Part shown: positions 1 to 10,722 of the stretch, piece after piece | Position numbering within the stretch: position 1 is the first letter of the stretch | How the letters are laid out: each line of letters starts with the position of its first letter | Assembly (NCBI GenBank): GCA_963210315.1 | Contig: OY723273.1 | Span: forward strand, 1,178,001 to 1,242,000 | DNA length: 64,000 nt | From: Rhynchopus euleeides | Taxonomy: Eukaryota; Euglenozoa; Diplonemea; Diplonemida; Diplonemidae | Direction: 5' to 3' | Made by a program: the position numbers and the translations under genes | The notes under the pieces: model-generated | Databases searched by the model: none | The model's input: the letters and a program-made list of their open reading frames with translations, nothing else | What the model was told of the DNA's origin: nothing

Positions 1-756
1 CCGTAAAAAAGATGGAACAAATGGGATTTTTCCGGAACTTGGAACATTTTTACGGTCCACCTATTTTACGGTTGGGATAGTGGACTTGGCGGTTTTTTTT
101 ACGAGTTCCTTCGTGACGAAGTCGCGAAGGAACCAAGGAAATCGTACGACTGAAGCTGCAGGATTAACACCACAGAGCCTCAGCACAGAGTGTGCGCTCA
201 CCATCGTCCGGGAACTGTTCTCCCACAGTTACTGCAGGGTGTACTACACTAAAGGAGTACGATTTCCCTGAATTTTCCGGGCACTGATTCACGAATTTAC
301 ATCTGGAGGGAGCCCGGTGGTCTCAGCTTCTGTCTGCGCGCCCTGCCGTACTGTGGCTGCTTTTGTGGGCTCGTGCATCAGGTTCTACTTTTACTTCTAC
401 CGGAACGCTCCTTGCATGGTACTACACTTCTCGAGGTGTGGTGGTGGGTGAGTCTCGAGGTGAGTGGTGGTGATCGTGCCCTTTCCACACGCAGGGAGGA
501 CTTGCTTCTCTTGCTGGTGTTGGTTGCGGTGGTGGAGGGAGGGTCCAAAGCTGGGAGGTCGGGAGGCCTACGTGCGGGAGTCTGCGGCGTGGAGGCCGCA
601 GTCCGCGCCCCGCAACCCACCAGCCCGCGGGCGAAAATCGCATTGTCTTTTCCATATGCAGTCCCAATAAATAGTGGACCGTAAAAAAGATGGAACGTTT
701 GGCCTTTTTTTGGGAACTTGGAACATTTTTACGGTCCACCCTTTTTCCGTTTACGG
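1..756. mobile_element. CCGTAAACGG element, copy 1 (left end outside window)
   Basis: Right-hand part of an element that is nearly identical to 49,674-50,426, with only a few small indels. It ends in CCGTTTACGG, the inverse of the CCGTAAACGG that starts the complete copy, and carries a subterminal inverted pair built on GTGGACCGTAAAAA. The right flank is TA followed by CATGTA, so it sits in an ACATGTA word array. A TA target is likely. The short open frames inside are repeated identically in the second copy and look non-coding. The left end lies outside the window. Confidence 0.85.
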
Positions 757-1152
757 TACATGTATATGCCTGAAATATACATGTAAAATACATGTATATC
801 AAGTAAAAATACAAGTATAATACTTGCATGTCAACTATTATACATGTATTTTTACTTGATATACATGTATTTTACATGTATATTTCAGGCATTTACATGT
901 ATTTTACATGTATAATACTTGTCATGCAAGTATTATACATGTAAAATACTTGCATGACAAGTATTATACATGTATAATACTTGCATGACAAGTAAAATAC
1001 TGGCATGCAAGTAAAATACATGTATTTTACTTGCATGCAAGTATTTTACTTGTCATGCAAGTATTTTACATGTATAATACTTGCATGACAAGTATTATAC
1101 ATGTAAAATACATGTAAATGCCTGAAATATACATGTAAAATACATGTATATC
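757..1152. repeat. TACATGTA/ATACTTG palindromic-word array (segment 1)
   Basis: AT-rich array made almost wholly of the self-complementary words TACATGTA, ATACATGTAT and CAAGTATTATACTTG. It folds on itself: the stretch beginning ATGCCTGAAATATACATG near 767 is repeated inverted near 850-895. The same array resumes at 3,781-3,889 and 5,867-5,926, so the three segments look like one array split by later insertions. Confidence 0.85.
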
Positions 1153-3780
1153 GGGGGTCTTCGCTCCATCCGCCAAAAAAAACCAAAAAAAACCGGAAAA
1201 AACCCGTGAAAAAGTCGGAAAAAAAGAGTGTGGGGAGTTGGGTCCAGTTTAGCAAAGTGAGCTTATTTTTCGAAATTTGAAAAATTGGGGACACCAAAAG
1301 TCCCCAGAAAAATCTTCGACTTGGCCCGCAGAGAGATTTTTTTTGGTGAAAAACGATTTCAACAGTTGTCCAACAGTTGCTGTACAAGACGGCACACCGT
1401 TCTCTGCGCATGGGCTGCTGCACGTGAATCATTTGGATGTCCGAGGGGCTATCGGAACGAGGAGGGCCACGAGCCTGAACTACCCGCCAGCAGTGATCCC
1501 GTGCCAGGGCTGGCAGGGGGCCGCGGCCCCACCTCCCTTTTTCTGTAATTCTTTGGGAGGGTGGGCCGCCAGGGGTGGCATGGCCCTACCCTCGGCCCTA
1601 CCTCCCGGGTCAGATTTTGGGGCTTTTGGGTTCGGCCTTGTGGCCGAGTTTTCATGCGCCGCAGCGTATGAAAACCCAACGGCATGCTGGGGGCTTGATG
1701 GTGTTCATCGAAGCGCCCCTCATCATGTCCCAAGCGAAGGGCCATCTCCGCCTGGAATGTGCAACAGCACCAACCGGTGTGGGGACTCGCCTTCGAAGAC
1801 TTTCAGGATGTTCACTACCGTGGGCTCCGGCGGCTGGGGGGCTCCGCCCCCCAGACCCCCTGTAGGCTGTCTCGCGACCAAGTCCTTGCGTGTATGGGAT
1901 TGATCATCGCACACCATCCACAAAGCGATGCAAGCCATGAGATTTGCTGCCGTTCCTGAACACTAGCTGGCAAAGTTTCTCGGGATTGCAGTTTTGCAAG
2001 TACTCAAAGGCAATCCAAGATCCCCTGGATTCCTGATTTTTGATCCAGCAGGCGACGACCAAAGGCAGCAACATCCGGTGCCTCTCGAATTGGGGGAAAA
2101 TGTTCTGTGGTCGTGTATTCGATCCTGTTTGCATCATACCACGGGAAGTCGGGGCGGGGTTGGGCTGCACCTTTTTTCTCGCGAGCTCGGCCCACCCTGT
2201 GCCCTACCTCTTTTTTGGTTTGCCCGACCCCCAGCGAGATCACTGGCAGCCAGACCTTGTTCAACATAAACAGCAGACAAGAGAGCAGAATGGAGTGCGG
2301 GGCAGCTGCCGTGTTCCCATAAAAACATCGCACCTCTGGCGCTGCCTGCACGAAAGGGACGGGTAACCTGCAGGTCACCCACAGCAGCCTACTGCCTACG
2401 TTTTATACAAGATCGGCGCCGACGACACGAAAGACTGTTCGATCTGCGGCGCAACAAGAATCTCCAGTGGGAACAGAACTGAGCGGCAACAGGATGCAAT
2501 GCAGGCCCACCTCCGTTGCCCTGCGGCAAGAGCAGTCACATCGATTTCGTTGACAGGGCCTGCTCGCTGGTGTGTGACCACAGCAGATGGTGAGCTGCCC
2601 CACGGCAGAACACCTGGGACGGGGGATGTCTGCGAGTGGGCATTACCAAACTCGTCATGATGTAGGACTGCGGACAATTGGTCACCGAGAGCAAGTATGG
2701 CTCCCGCTCAGCTCTCACTGAAGCTGAACCAGATGCAAGTGGTGGGGGGAGGAGGGGATCCCAGGGGAGGACACACCGGTCGGCAACCCACGAGGACTGG
2801 CCCGTCCCAGTCAACAGAAGAACAAAGCAGGAACACCGACGCACCTAAACGTCATACTGAAGTGTGGGAGGAGGAGGCGAGCACAAAAGGGCGTCGGCTA
2901 CCGCACGCCCTTTGAGCGCAGCCGACGACGACCGAACCGGCCCCCGGCCGGGAGGTGCGTGTGGCGTGGGGGGCGAAGCCCCCCACGCAAGGGGGGTCCG
3001 GGGGGCGAAGCCCCCCGGAAAAAAATTTGGTGTTTTTTGGCCTATTTTTGGCCATTTTCCGCTGCATTTGTTTGATTTTGGGTCGGGAAAGGTATGGCCA
3101 GGAAGTGGGAAAAATTGGGGAAAAAGTCGGAAATTTTCAGGTTTGCCCATATAAACCATGGGTCACAGATTCCGATTTTTGGGTCAGACTCCAAGTTTGA
3201 CACAAGGGAAAATAGGCAAAAATTTTCACCTATTTTTGGTCACCTAAGGGGGGGGGCTTCGCTCCGGGTCACTGACCCAAGCTGACCCAGATTGACCCGG
3301 AGCGAAGCCCCCCATTTTCCTAAGGTGAAAAACCCCAGGGTGACCCAAATTGACCCAAGTTGACCCAAATTGACCCGGAGCGAAGACCCCCATGTTCGTT
3401 CCCATAGGAAAAAATTTGGTGTTTTTTGGCCTATTTTTGGCCATTTTCCGCTGCATTTGTTTGATTTTGGGTCGGGAAAGGTATGGCCAGGAAGTGGGAA
3501 AAATTGGGGAAAAAGTCGGAAATTTTCAGGTTTGCCCATATAAACCATGGGTCACAGATTCCGATTTTTGGGTCAGACTCCAAGTTTGACACAAGGGAAA
3601 ATAGGCAAAAATTTTCACCTATTTTTGGTCACCTAAGGGGGGGGGCTTCGCTCCGGGTCACTGACCCAAGCTGACCCAGATTGACCCGGAGCGAAGCCCC
3701 CCATTTTCCTAAGGTGAAAAACCCCAGGGTGACCCAAATTGACCCAAGTTGACCCAAATTGACCCGGAGCGAAGACCCCC
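1153..3780. mobile_element. 2.6-kb element with GGGGGTCTTCGCTCC inverted termini
   Basis: The element starts GGGGGTCTTCGCTCC and ends with the inverse, GGAGCGAAGACCCCC. It is flanked on both sides by ATC (1,150-1,152 and 3,781-3,783). The uninterrupted target occurs at about 767-815, where ATATC runs straight into AAGTAAAAATAC, so ATC is a 3-bp target duplication. No credible transposase frame is visible inside, so it is probably non-autonomous. It contains one copy of the dispersed GGAGCCCCCC 55-mer (about 1,807-1,861) and a terminal tandem duplication. Confidence 0.85.
3012..3780. repeat. 389-bp tandem duplication (two copies)
   Basis: Two near-perfect direct copies with a period of 389 bases. 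The same start at GGAAAAAAATTTGGTG recurs at about 3,018 and 3,408, and each copy ends GACCCGGAGCGAAGACCCCCAT. Each copy carries an internal hairpin between GGGGCTTCGCTCCGGGTCA and its inverse, a variant of the element terminus. The identical 63-aa frames read from both copies are by-products of the duplication. Confidence 0.9.
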
Positions 3781-3893
3781 ATCAAGTAAAAATACATGTA
3801 TAATAGTTGACATGCAAGTATTATACTTGTATTTTTACTTGATATACATGTATTTTACATGTATATTTTAGGCATATACATGTATTATACATG
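3781..3893. repeat. TACATGTA/ATACTTG array (segment 2)
   Basis: Continuation of the 757-1,152 array after the 2.6-kb insertion. It begins with the duplicated ATC followed by AAGTAAAAATACATG and ends in CATG at the next insertion. Confidence 0.8.
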
Positions 3894-5862
3894 AATCTGC
3901 CCCGTTAACGGCTACCGGGTATTACCAGGTATTACCGGGTCGAAAAACGGGTATTACCGGGTCCGGTAATACCCGTTTGCCCGGTAATACCCGGTTATAG
4001 CCCGGTAGCGCTACCGGGGATTTTCCATGGGAATTTCCCTTTGTTTTTGGGTTGATTCCCTTCCCCTTAGCAGTGTGTTGTGGTCGACATTGGATTCTAT
4101 GGCGCATGGGGTGATCGAAAGATGGGTTCCGCAGTTCATGTCTGGTTTGTGTGGCTCACTGCAGACTTTTCGAGTTTCGCAGCAATGCTGACTACTGCAC
4201 GGTGCCCACACACCACCTGAGCCCTTCCAGAGCCGGCGGTGTCGTCAGATCAGGCAGTCGAGCCACTGTTCCCGTAGCTTCCATCATTTAAGGACCTTGG
4301 CTCAGAAATGCAGAAACGGTGCGTCACCAAACTGGTTGCAAAGTGGCACAGTTGGGCACACAGTGGCACAGAGCGAAGGGCTCCTCGTTTTCAATGATCG
4401 ATCCTTCGTTCAGGGAAGCCATTCTCTTACCCCAGGCTCGAGTGCTTGGTCACGCCAGCTCCGTTATTCGGTCACATCGCTCTGCTGGCTGGGTGCTTGT
4501 CGCAACACTTGCCTGCGAGCAGCCAACGAGCATTATGGTACCGAGAGATGCTTCTTGGCGTGGCCGGGCTTGTGGTTCCTGCCACAGCAGGTCACAGTAC
4601 GGTGAGCGGACTTGCTATATTTGCTGGGGTGGCTTCAACACGGGCTCGCCACTGGACTGCCCCCGGGCCAAGGTGGATAATCGCACCTGCCTTCGGGACG
4701 CTGAGTATCCGCCCCGTGTATGATGAGCGGAAGCTAACCAGCCTGCAGTCGACCCACGTGGTGGCCTCACGACTCCCAGACAACGGCTGGTTTGGGCAGG
4801 TGGACGGGAAGAGCTGGTTCTGGAGTTGTGGTGTCGACACGTTTCCATTTTGAGAAATTCTCTGTGATACGCTCCACAGCAAGACGCACATTCCCATGTG
4901 AAGCCTCTCTGGCGACACCCTTGACAAGAGCACCTGGCACCCTGTACAGGACCTGCAGCTAAGATCCGGGCTGGTGCGGCAAGGTATTTGAGCGACCCCT
5001 TACGATATGATGCAATCCAGAGAAGTCCCAGAAAAACGTGGATTCGACCAGGCCCTCAATATATGCACGAGTTGCGCCTGCTTCTTGTCATCTTGCTTGG
5101 CTACTGGTCCCTCTGATAAATCATCAGCTTGGTTCGAGTCGGGACAAGTCATGATGCATGCTTCAAAGAACTTAGCCTCGTGGACGGCCTGTTGTGTGAC
5201 GACACGCTCTGCCTCCGTGGAAGCGGACGAGGCCATGAAGTGCATTGAAGAGGGAGGGAGAGGAGACAACACACGGAGGACACAGGCACAGACAGGGGGG
5301 TGTGTGTCCCTCATAGATCTTGGTTGAACGAACAGGTGTTGGAATCAGGGCCTGGGCTCATTATCTCGACCTTTGTTTGTGTATCATCGGGGCATGCCAC
5401 GCCAACACAGCCCCCCACCGCCATGCCGCAAAGCCTGCCTCATAGATCTTGGTTGTACTGAACGTGGGTGTTCCCCAGCCGTTCCCACTCCCAGTGTTCC
5501 CAGGGCCGCCTCTGTGAGGGGTGGGCCAGGAGGGGCTGCAGAGGCTGGCCTTCAGAATAACGCAGGGGGGGTCACCTAACACCTGACATTCCCCCCGCGC
5601 ACCTTCCCTTGGACTGCCAGACGGAAGATCACCAGAACCCTGCAGTTGATTCACTGCGACACCCCACGAACCATCCCTGTACCAAGGAAATCCCCACGGA
5701 AAATCCCCGGTAATACGAAAACGGGTATTACCGGACCCGGTAATACCCCCGATTTTACCCGGTAATACCCGTTTTTGACCCGGTAATACCCGGTAATGGA
5801 GGCCGATTACCGGGTTTCCGGTAATACCCGGTAATACCGGTTACCCGTTAACGGGGCAGATT
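3894..5862. mobile_element. 2.0-kb element with GGTATTACCGG word arrays at both ends
   Basis: The inverted termini start AATCTGCCCCGTTAACGG at both ends. The subterminal 120-160 bases at each end are arrays of the self-complementary word GGTATTACCGG (3,912-4,020 and 5,702-5,850). CATG flanks both sides and may be a 4-bp target duplication inside the ACATGTA array, although CATG is itself palindromic and part of the array word. The interior has no recognisable gene. Confidence 0.8.
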
Positions 5863-5926
5863 CATGATTATACATGTATAATAGTTGACATGCAAGTATT
5901 ATACATGTATAATACATGTATTATAG
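5863..5926. repeat. TACATGTA/ATACTTG array (segment 3)
   Basis: Last segment of the ACATGTA word array, ending at TATTATAGGAGG, where a different word array starts. Confidence 0.75.
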
Positions 5927-5934
5927 GAGGATTC

Positions 5935-6285
5935 TTCATATTCCTGGATTTCCCGAATTTCCTGGATTTCCCCCGGCCCCTTAGGCGATTTCAGGGCGGA
6001 CAGGGCGGACATGCCCGGACCCGGAAATCCGGGTGTCCGGATGTCCGGGTCCAATTTTGACCCCCCCCCCCCCCCCCCGGACATTTCCCGAATTTCCCGC
6101 CCGGACATGTCCGCCCGGACATCCGGACATCCAGAAATGTCCGCCCCGGACAGGGCGGACATGTCCGCCCGGACATTTTCTGGTGTCCGGATGTCCGGGC
6201 GGACATGTCCGGACCCGGAAATTCGGGAAATCCAATTTTGACCCCCCCCCCCCCCCCCCCGGACATGTCCGGCCAGGACCTCAAT
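5935..6285. repeat. CGGACATGTCCG word array with two C-runs
   Basis: Array of the self-complementary word CGGACATGTCCG and partial forms (TCCGGATGTCCGG, CCCGGACAT). Two direct copies of an AATTTTGACC motif each lead into a C-run (6,061-6,078, 18 C; 6,242-6,260, 19 C) and then GGACAT. The open frames on both strands, rich in CPGGHV or MSGRTC repeats, are translations of the array. Confidence 0.8.
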
Positions 6286-6309
6286 AGTTTGATTTTTGGT
6301 CCAGAAAAT

Positions 6310-6492
6310 AGTTTGGAAATTTTTGAAATCTGGCATGGTTTCGCAGAATTCTGACAGAAAAATGCCCAGAATTTCCAGATTTTTAAATTCTGCAGAATCT
6401 GAGAAATTCTGTAGAATTCTGCAGATTCTGAGAATTCTGACAGAATTCTGCAGAATTCTGTCAGATTCTGGGGAATTCTGAGAATTCTGCCA
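6310..6492. repeat. CAGAATTCTG word array
   Basis: About 180 bases dominated by the palindromic word CAGAATTCTG and the variants CAGATTCTG and GAGAATTCTG. A second, larger array of the same word is at about 9,205-9,745. The apparent ILRILTEFCRIL frames are repeat translations. Confidence 0.8.
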
Positions 6493-9170
6493 GTGGGGCT
6501 TGTGGCCAACTAGCAGCAGCCTGGTATGACAGGGTAGTCATACACAGGCTATGTACAGGGTCGGCCTCGTCCTGGACCAGTCGTAGGCTTATGCTACTGT
6601 TGGTTCTCAGGACTGGCCACCACTGCGCGGGTCAAATTTTTGGAAAGGGGGCCTTGACCAAAGGCAAACAGTTTTTGAGTTCTTGCACCACTTCATCTCG
6701 GGACTACTCTGATTGGATTCCTCGGATTCGTCGACACACTGTTTCAGAACTGTGCACTTCTCCATCCACACCGGCATCGGGTCACCCGCTGAATACCGTG
6801 AGGGCCGAAGCCCAGGGTCAGATTTCGGTACAAGGCGATTAACAGGTCGTTGAGAGGTTCGCAAGTTTAAATGTACCTACAAAAGCTTCATGTACCCATG
6901 ATAGGGATTTAGTCATTGCTATAGGTGAAGATCAGAGCCCAGGCGGGATGTAAGACAGGGTGTCGCAGATGCAACAATATCTCCAGAGCCACTTTGTATG
7001 CCTTTGTTCGGGATGCCCCTTCACCTGTCGCGCTTAGGTTCCGTCCAAGTTCGCCGATTCCAGTGCTTCAAGAGAGCACACAGTTCCTTCCCAGTAGTCT
7101 TCATCCTCGGTTCCGAATCATCGCAGTCCCTCGAATCCATGGTGCAGAACTAAATTCTCGAAAGGTGGTCAATGTTTTGAAAGGGGCCCGTGACCAGCGG
7201 AAATTGGAATTTTTGACCCAAACCTGCAAGTGTACTGTTGTTTAACGTTGTCCAAAGCCCCTTGCGGTGTGACAGTACATTCGTTATGTGAATATCTGTC
7301 ACATGGCTATGGCAACACAGACACAGGCAAGCTGGGGAGGCGTCGCGTCCGTCGAAAAAATCATTTCTGCACAACTACCGGCATCGCAGCTACGGTAGAA
7401 GTGACTGACCCTGTTCTTGTAATCTTGACGCTGGAAAATTCCATTCGGAAATACCAAACACATCCACTGAAAGTGGATGGAATGGGCGTCAAGACCGTGA
7501 TTTTTGGGGGAGTGGACTGCCCTGTATCGTGAACCCGCTGAGGGTACAAAATACAGAACAGGGAGGCACAGGTGCAGCACAACACAGGCAGGCAGGCAGG
7601 AAACAATGGGTGCAGGTCAGACAAAATGTTCGGTGTCAATCGGCTTGGTTTGATTTGTAGGGATGATGCGGAACACACAACCCGCACCCAACCTCCAGAT
7701 TCAGCCACTGTACCCATTTTCACCAGTTATATCCGCTCACTCAGAGCAAAACCAAAAAATACTACGAGAAACACTTGGCCTCGATGCTGTGAGTGTTGCA
7801 TTGGACGTTTCAAAGACAAGTCGTTGTGTGTGCGCCAAACCCGGATGAACAAACCTCACGTGGTTTGGCTGATGAAGGTTGGTGTGAATGTGCGCACAGT
7901 CATAACAACAAGGCAAGGTAGATTGTGTTTGTCACCCAAAGCGCTGCCAACTATCTTTTTCACTGTGGGGGTCTTCGCTACCGGATGGTCGTCAGTGCAT
8001 CTTGGTGTATTTGCTGTTGAAATAGTGAAAACTGACGAAGATTGACGAAGAATAACGACCAGCGAAGACCCCCTGTGACAACCTTCTTGTTGTGTGTGGT
8101 CTTGTCCCAAAAAGAGAACTCGTCCAGCCAGTGGGTCGTAACAAGCGACACTCACACCTTGCCATTTTGTAAGTTCGGCGTAGCCAACTCAGGAAACTTT
8201 TCACCGTGCGGATCCTTGCGAACACTTCACACGCCCGGCAGGTTGGTGGGGTGTTCTGTGTTCGAAGAAGTTCGACTGTCGTTGCACCGTCACACCCCAC
8301 TCACCCATCCCACCCCGCCACCAGAGATCACACTCCAGAAGATGGGTTGTTCTTTTGCGGTGGTTTGATGGTGGTGTCGAAAGCAATTCGCGCAAGATAC
8401 TGAACGACGCACAACACTTTTCACCCAGAAAAGGGGGGGTTTGGCCCTTCAATGAAAACCTGCCACACAGCCGCTCAGGCCTTGCGATGCTCAAGTGCCG
8501 GTTGGACCCCTATGTCCTTCAGGCCCCAAAGCAGGCAACGATATGGGATCAACCTCACAGGGGTGAACAACAGGGTGAACAAGGCACGGGTTTACACTGC
8601 AACCTCAAGGACTGGCGACACCTCTCCCACAGTCTGCGGCACTCTGCCGTGGCGACAAGGCTTCCTGTCACGGGAGATCGCTGCGTGGATCAACGTGGCA
8701 CCACCCGTGTGCTCGGCAGGTTGTTTCGGCACCTGCTTTCTCCGTGTCATGCTTTTCGTGAGCGTGTCAGGGATTGTTGGCACACGCTGGGGAGGGTTTC
8801 ACATGATGACATAACATACATCAGAAGCACACACCCACGTGGCGCTATCCTTGGCAGGACTTTGAAGTGCCGCCTTGATATCCTTGTTGGATAGAACCCT
8901 CATATCACACCCTCAATCAGCTGACGAAAACCTAGGAAAAAACGAGTGTAGGATAGCGGGCCCGGTTACTCACGGTATGGACCCTCGGGGCCAGGCTGCG
9001 ATACCAGCACGCGAACCCAAATTGCAATACGAAAACCTGAGATTTCTGGCTGATTTGGCCATGTACCCAGGTCCTCAGCAGGAGCTAGATATTCGCGGTC
9101 CCATTTTAGGGCAACGAATGGGCTCAAAATTCATAAATTCCTTTGAAAACGGACCCAAATGTCCAAAATA
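6493..9170. other. gene-free, unassigned sequence with decayed repeats
   Basis: No frame here resembles a known protein. Frames longer than 100 aa overlap on both strands without a coding signature. Recognisable pieces are a 107-bp MITE at 7,967-8,073 and a copy of a dispersed segment containing GGCGTAGCCAACT at about 8,178-8,275. Confidence 0.6.
7967..8073. mobile_element. 107-bp MITE with GGGGGTCTTCGCTAC termini
   Basis: Begins GGGGGTCTTCGCTACC and ends AGCGAAGACCCCC, the same terminus as the 2.6-kb element at 1,153. It is flanked by TGT on both sides (7,964-7,966 and 8,074-8,076), a 3-bp target duplication as in the larger element. The inner arms (GGTCGTCAGT and its inverse) make it a long hairpin. 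A second copy lies at 62,572-62,669. Confidence 0.8.
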
Positions 9171-9172
9171 GG

Positions 9173-9745
9173 CCCACCCCAAAAAAAATTTTCGAAAAGG
9201 TCCCCCCACAGAATTTCTCAGAATTTTCCAGATTTCTCAGATTTTCCAGAATTCCGACAGAATTCTCAGAATTTTCCAGATTTTCTCAGATTTTTCAGAT
9301 TTTGGCATTCTGGCCCGGATTTTTGCAGAAATATTTCGATGAGCCATTTTAGGGCTCAAAATGGGCTCAAAATTCAAAAATTCCTTTGAAAATGGGTCCA
9401 AATGTCCAAAATAGGCCCACCCCAAAAAAAAATTTTGAAAAGGTCCCCCCCACAGATTTTCCAGAATTCTGACAGAATTTCTCAGAATTTTCCAGATTTC
9501 TCAGATTTTCCAGAATTCTGAGAAATCTGGAAAAATCTGGAAACATCTGTCCAGAATCTGGCCAGATTTTTTCCAGAATTCTCAGATTTTTCCAGATTTC
9601 TCAGAATTTCCAGAATTCTGAAAAATCTGGAAAAATCTGTCCAGAATCTGGACAGATTTTCTCAGATTTTGAAAATTCTGAAAAATCTGGAATCCCCAGA
9701 ATCTGCCAGAATCTGTGAAATTCTGGCAGAAATCTGTCAAACCAT
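9173..9745. repeat. CAGAATTCTG / CCAGATTTTTCAGA array with two spaced direct copies
   Basis: Long array of CAGAATTCTG-type words. Two direct copies of a leader (AAAATAGGCCCACCCCAAAA followed by CGAAAAGGTCCCCC-type sequence) start at about 9,163 and 9,409, so the unit is about 246 bases. The A-rich leader is the inverse of the GGGGGGACCTTTTCGAATTTT motif found at 9,789, 11,214 and 11,904. Confidence 0.75.
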
Positions 9746-10534
9746 GATCTGGGTGCCCAAATTTTTTGCTCCTAAGACCGGCGATTTGTAGGGGGACCCT
9801 TTCGAATTTTTTTTGGAGAAGGGTAAATTCAGGGTATAAGATAGACTTTTTTTCTGGCGCCGTTTTCCGGTTTTTCTGGTTTTGAAAATTTTTCGCGCGC
9901 GCCTTCGGCGCGCGCGACCCGCGCAAACCCTCCCAGAATCTGAGAGGGCCCGGTGCCTGCGCGCGTCCTGTCGTACTGAGGCTGCTTGGTGGGGCAGGCG
10001 CAGCAGCTGCTTTGAAAGTTTGGACTCTCGGCCAAAAAAGGTCTGGTGCAATGTTTTTACGCAGGGGGGGTCTGGGGGGCGGAGCCCCCCAGCCGCCGGA
10101 GGCCACGGTAGTGAACATCTGTTCCCTACAGTCTGGATTCGCTTGTAAGTAGGAAGGCTTCGCTGTATCGCAGCCCGGCCAGCAGGAGATCACTGGTCCT
10201 TGAGGGTTCAACCTTCAGGGTGGAGGAGGACGGGGGAGCGACCACTCGTGATAGGTGTGCGTTGTGGGTGGAGTGGGTGCACGACAGAATGGCCAAAGGG
10301 TCCACGAGATCTCTGCACACATTCCGTTGTCGAGGAGATGGGCACCTAGCTGTGACGACAGGCAACAAACAAATCTCATCTGTTAGTTGCCCCCAATAGG
10401 CTTGGCGACCTTCAAGACTGCTTGAAAGTCGTTCGTGTTCTCGTCTCAGCCCTCCAGACAAGCAGATCTGTCTCGAGTTGGTGGGCTGTCGCCATGTATT
10501 CGATGGCACCGAGTGACGCTGCACAGAGGCAGAC
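9746..10534. other. gene-free sequence with dispersed-repeat pieces
   Basis: No credible gene. Contains one GGGGGACCCTTTCGAATTTT motif (about 9,790), a CG-rich hairpin at 9,896-9,920 (CGCGCGCC/GGCGCGCG), and the dispersed 55-mer at about 10,063-10,120. Confidence 0.6.
10063..10120. repeat. dispersed 55-bp GGAGCCCCCC repeat (four copies in window)
   Basis: A unit of about 55 bases reads GGGGGTCTGGGGGGCGGAGC, then CCCCCCAGCCGCCGGAGGCC, then ACGGTAGTGAACATCT. Further copies lie at 13,768-13,823, 13,939-13,994 and, inverted, at 1,807-1,861. The core forms a strong GGGGGGC/GCCCCCC hairpin. It produces the repeated GGSGGRSPPAAGGHGSE frames, which I do not regard as proteins. Confidence 0.85.
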
Positions 10535-10722
10535 GACACGGTGAACTCCAGCGGAGGTTACCCTACCTCCGCTGGAGTACACCGTGTGTCTCCCATGAGT
10601 CTCAACTAGCGGGAGTCTTAGCGTAAATTAGCTGGAAAATAGACTCCCGTATCCAGTACAGACTGCAGTCTTAGACTCCCTCTTAGACATGGTGGCTGGA
10701 GTCCACCATGTGTGCACCTTCA
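10535..10722. repeat. short palindrome-rich element, GGAGTC words
   Basis: A near-perfect hairpin at about 10,535-10,588 (CGGTGAACTCCAGCGGAGGT against its inverse), a second at about 10,687-10,712 (ACATGGTGGCTGGAGT against its inverse), and dispersed GGGAGTC/GACTCCC words between them. The two ends are related in inverted orientation, so it may be a tiny word-element of the kind seen elsewhere in the window. Confidence 0.55.

Noticed and set aside
373..684. 103-aa frame conserved in both CCGTAAACGG copies
   Set aside because: Identity follows from the recent duplication of the whole element. There is no transposase or other domain.
3902..4016. CRISPR-like short repeats
   Set aside because: The repeats are contiguous, palindromic and irregular with no unique spacers, no cas genes are present, and the genome is eukaryotic.
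5899..6509. 145-172-codon frames with GGGGGGQNW and MSGRTCP repeats
   Set aside because: They are translations of the CGGACATGTCCG and CAGAATTCTG arrays and C-runs.
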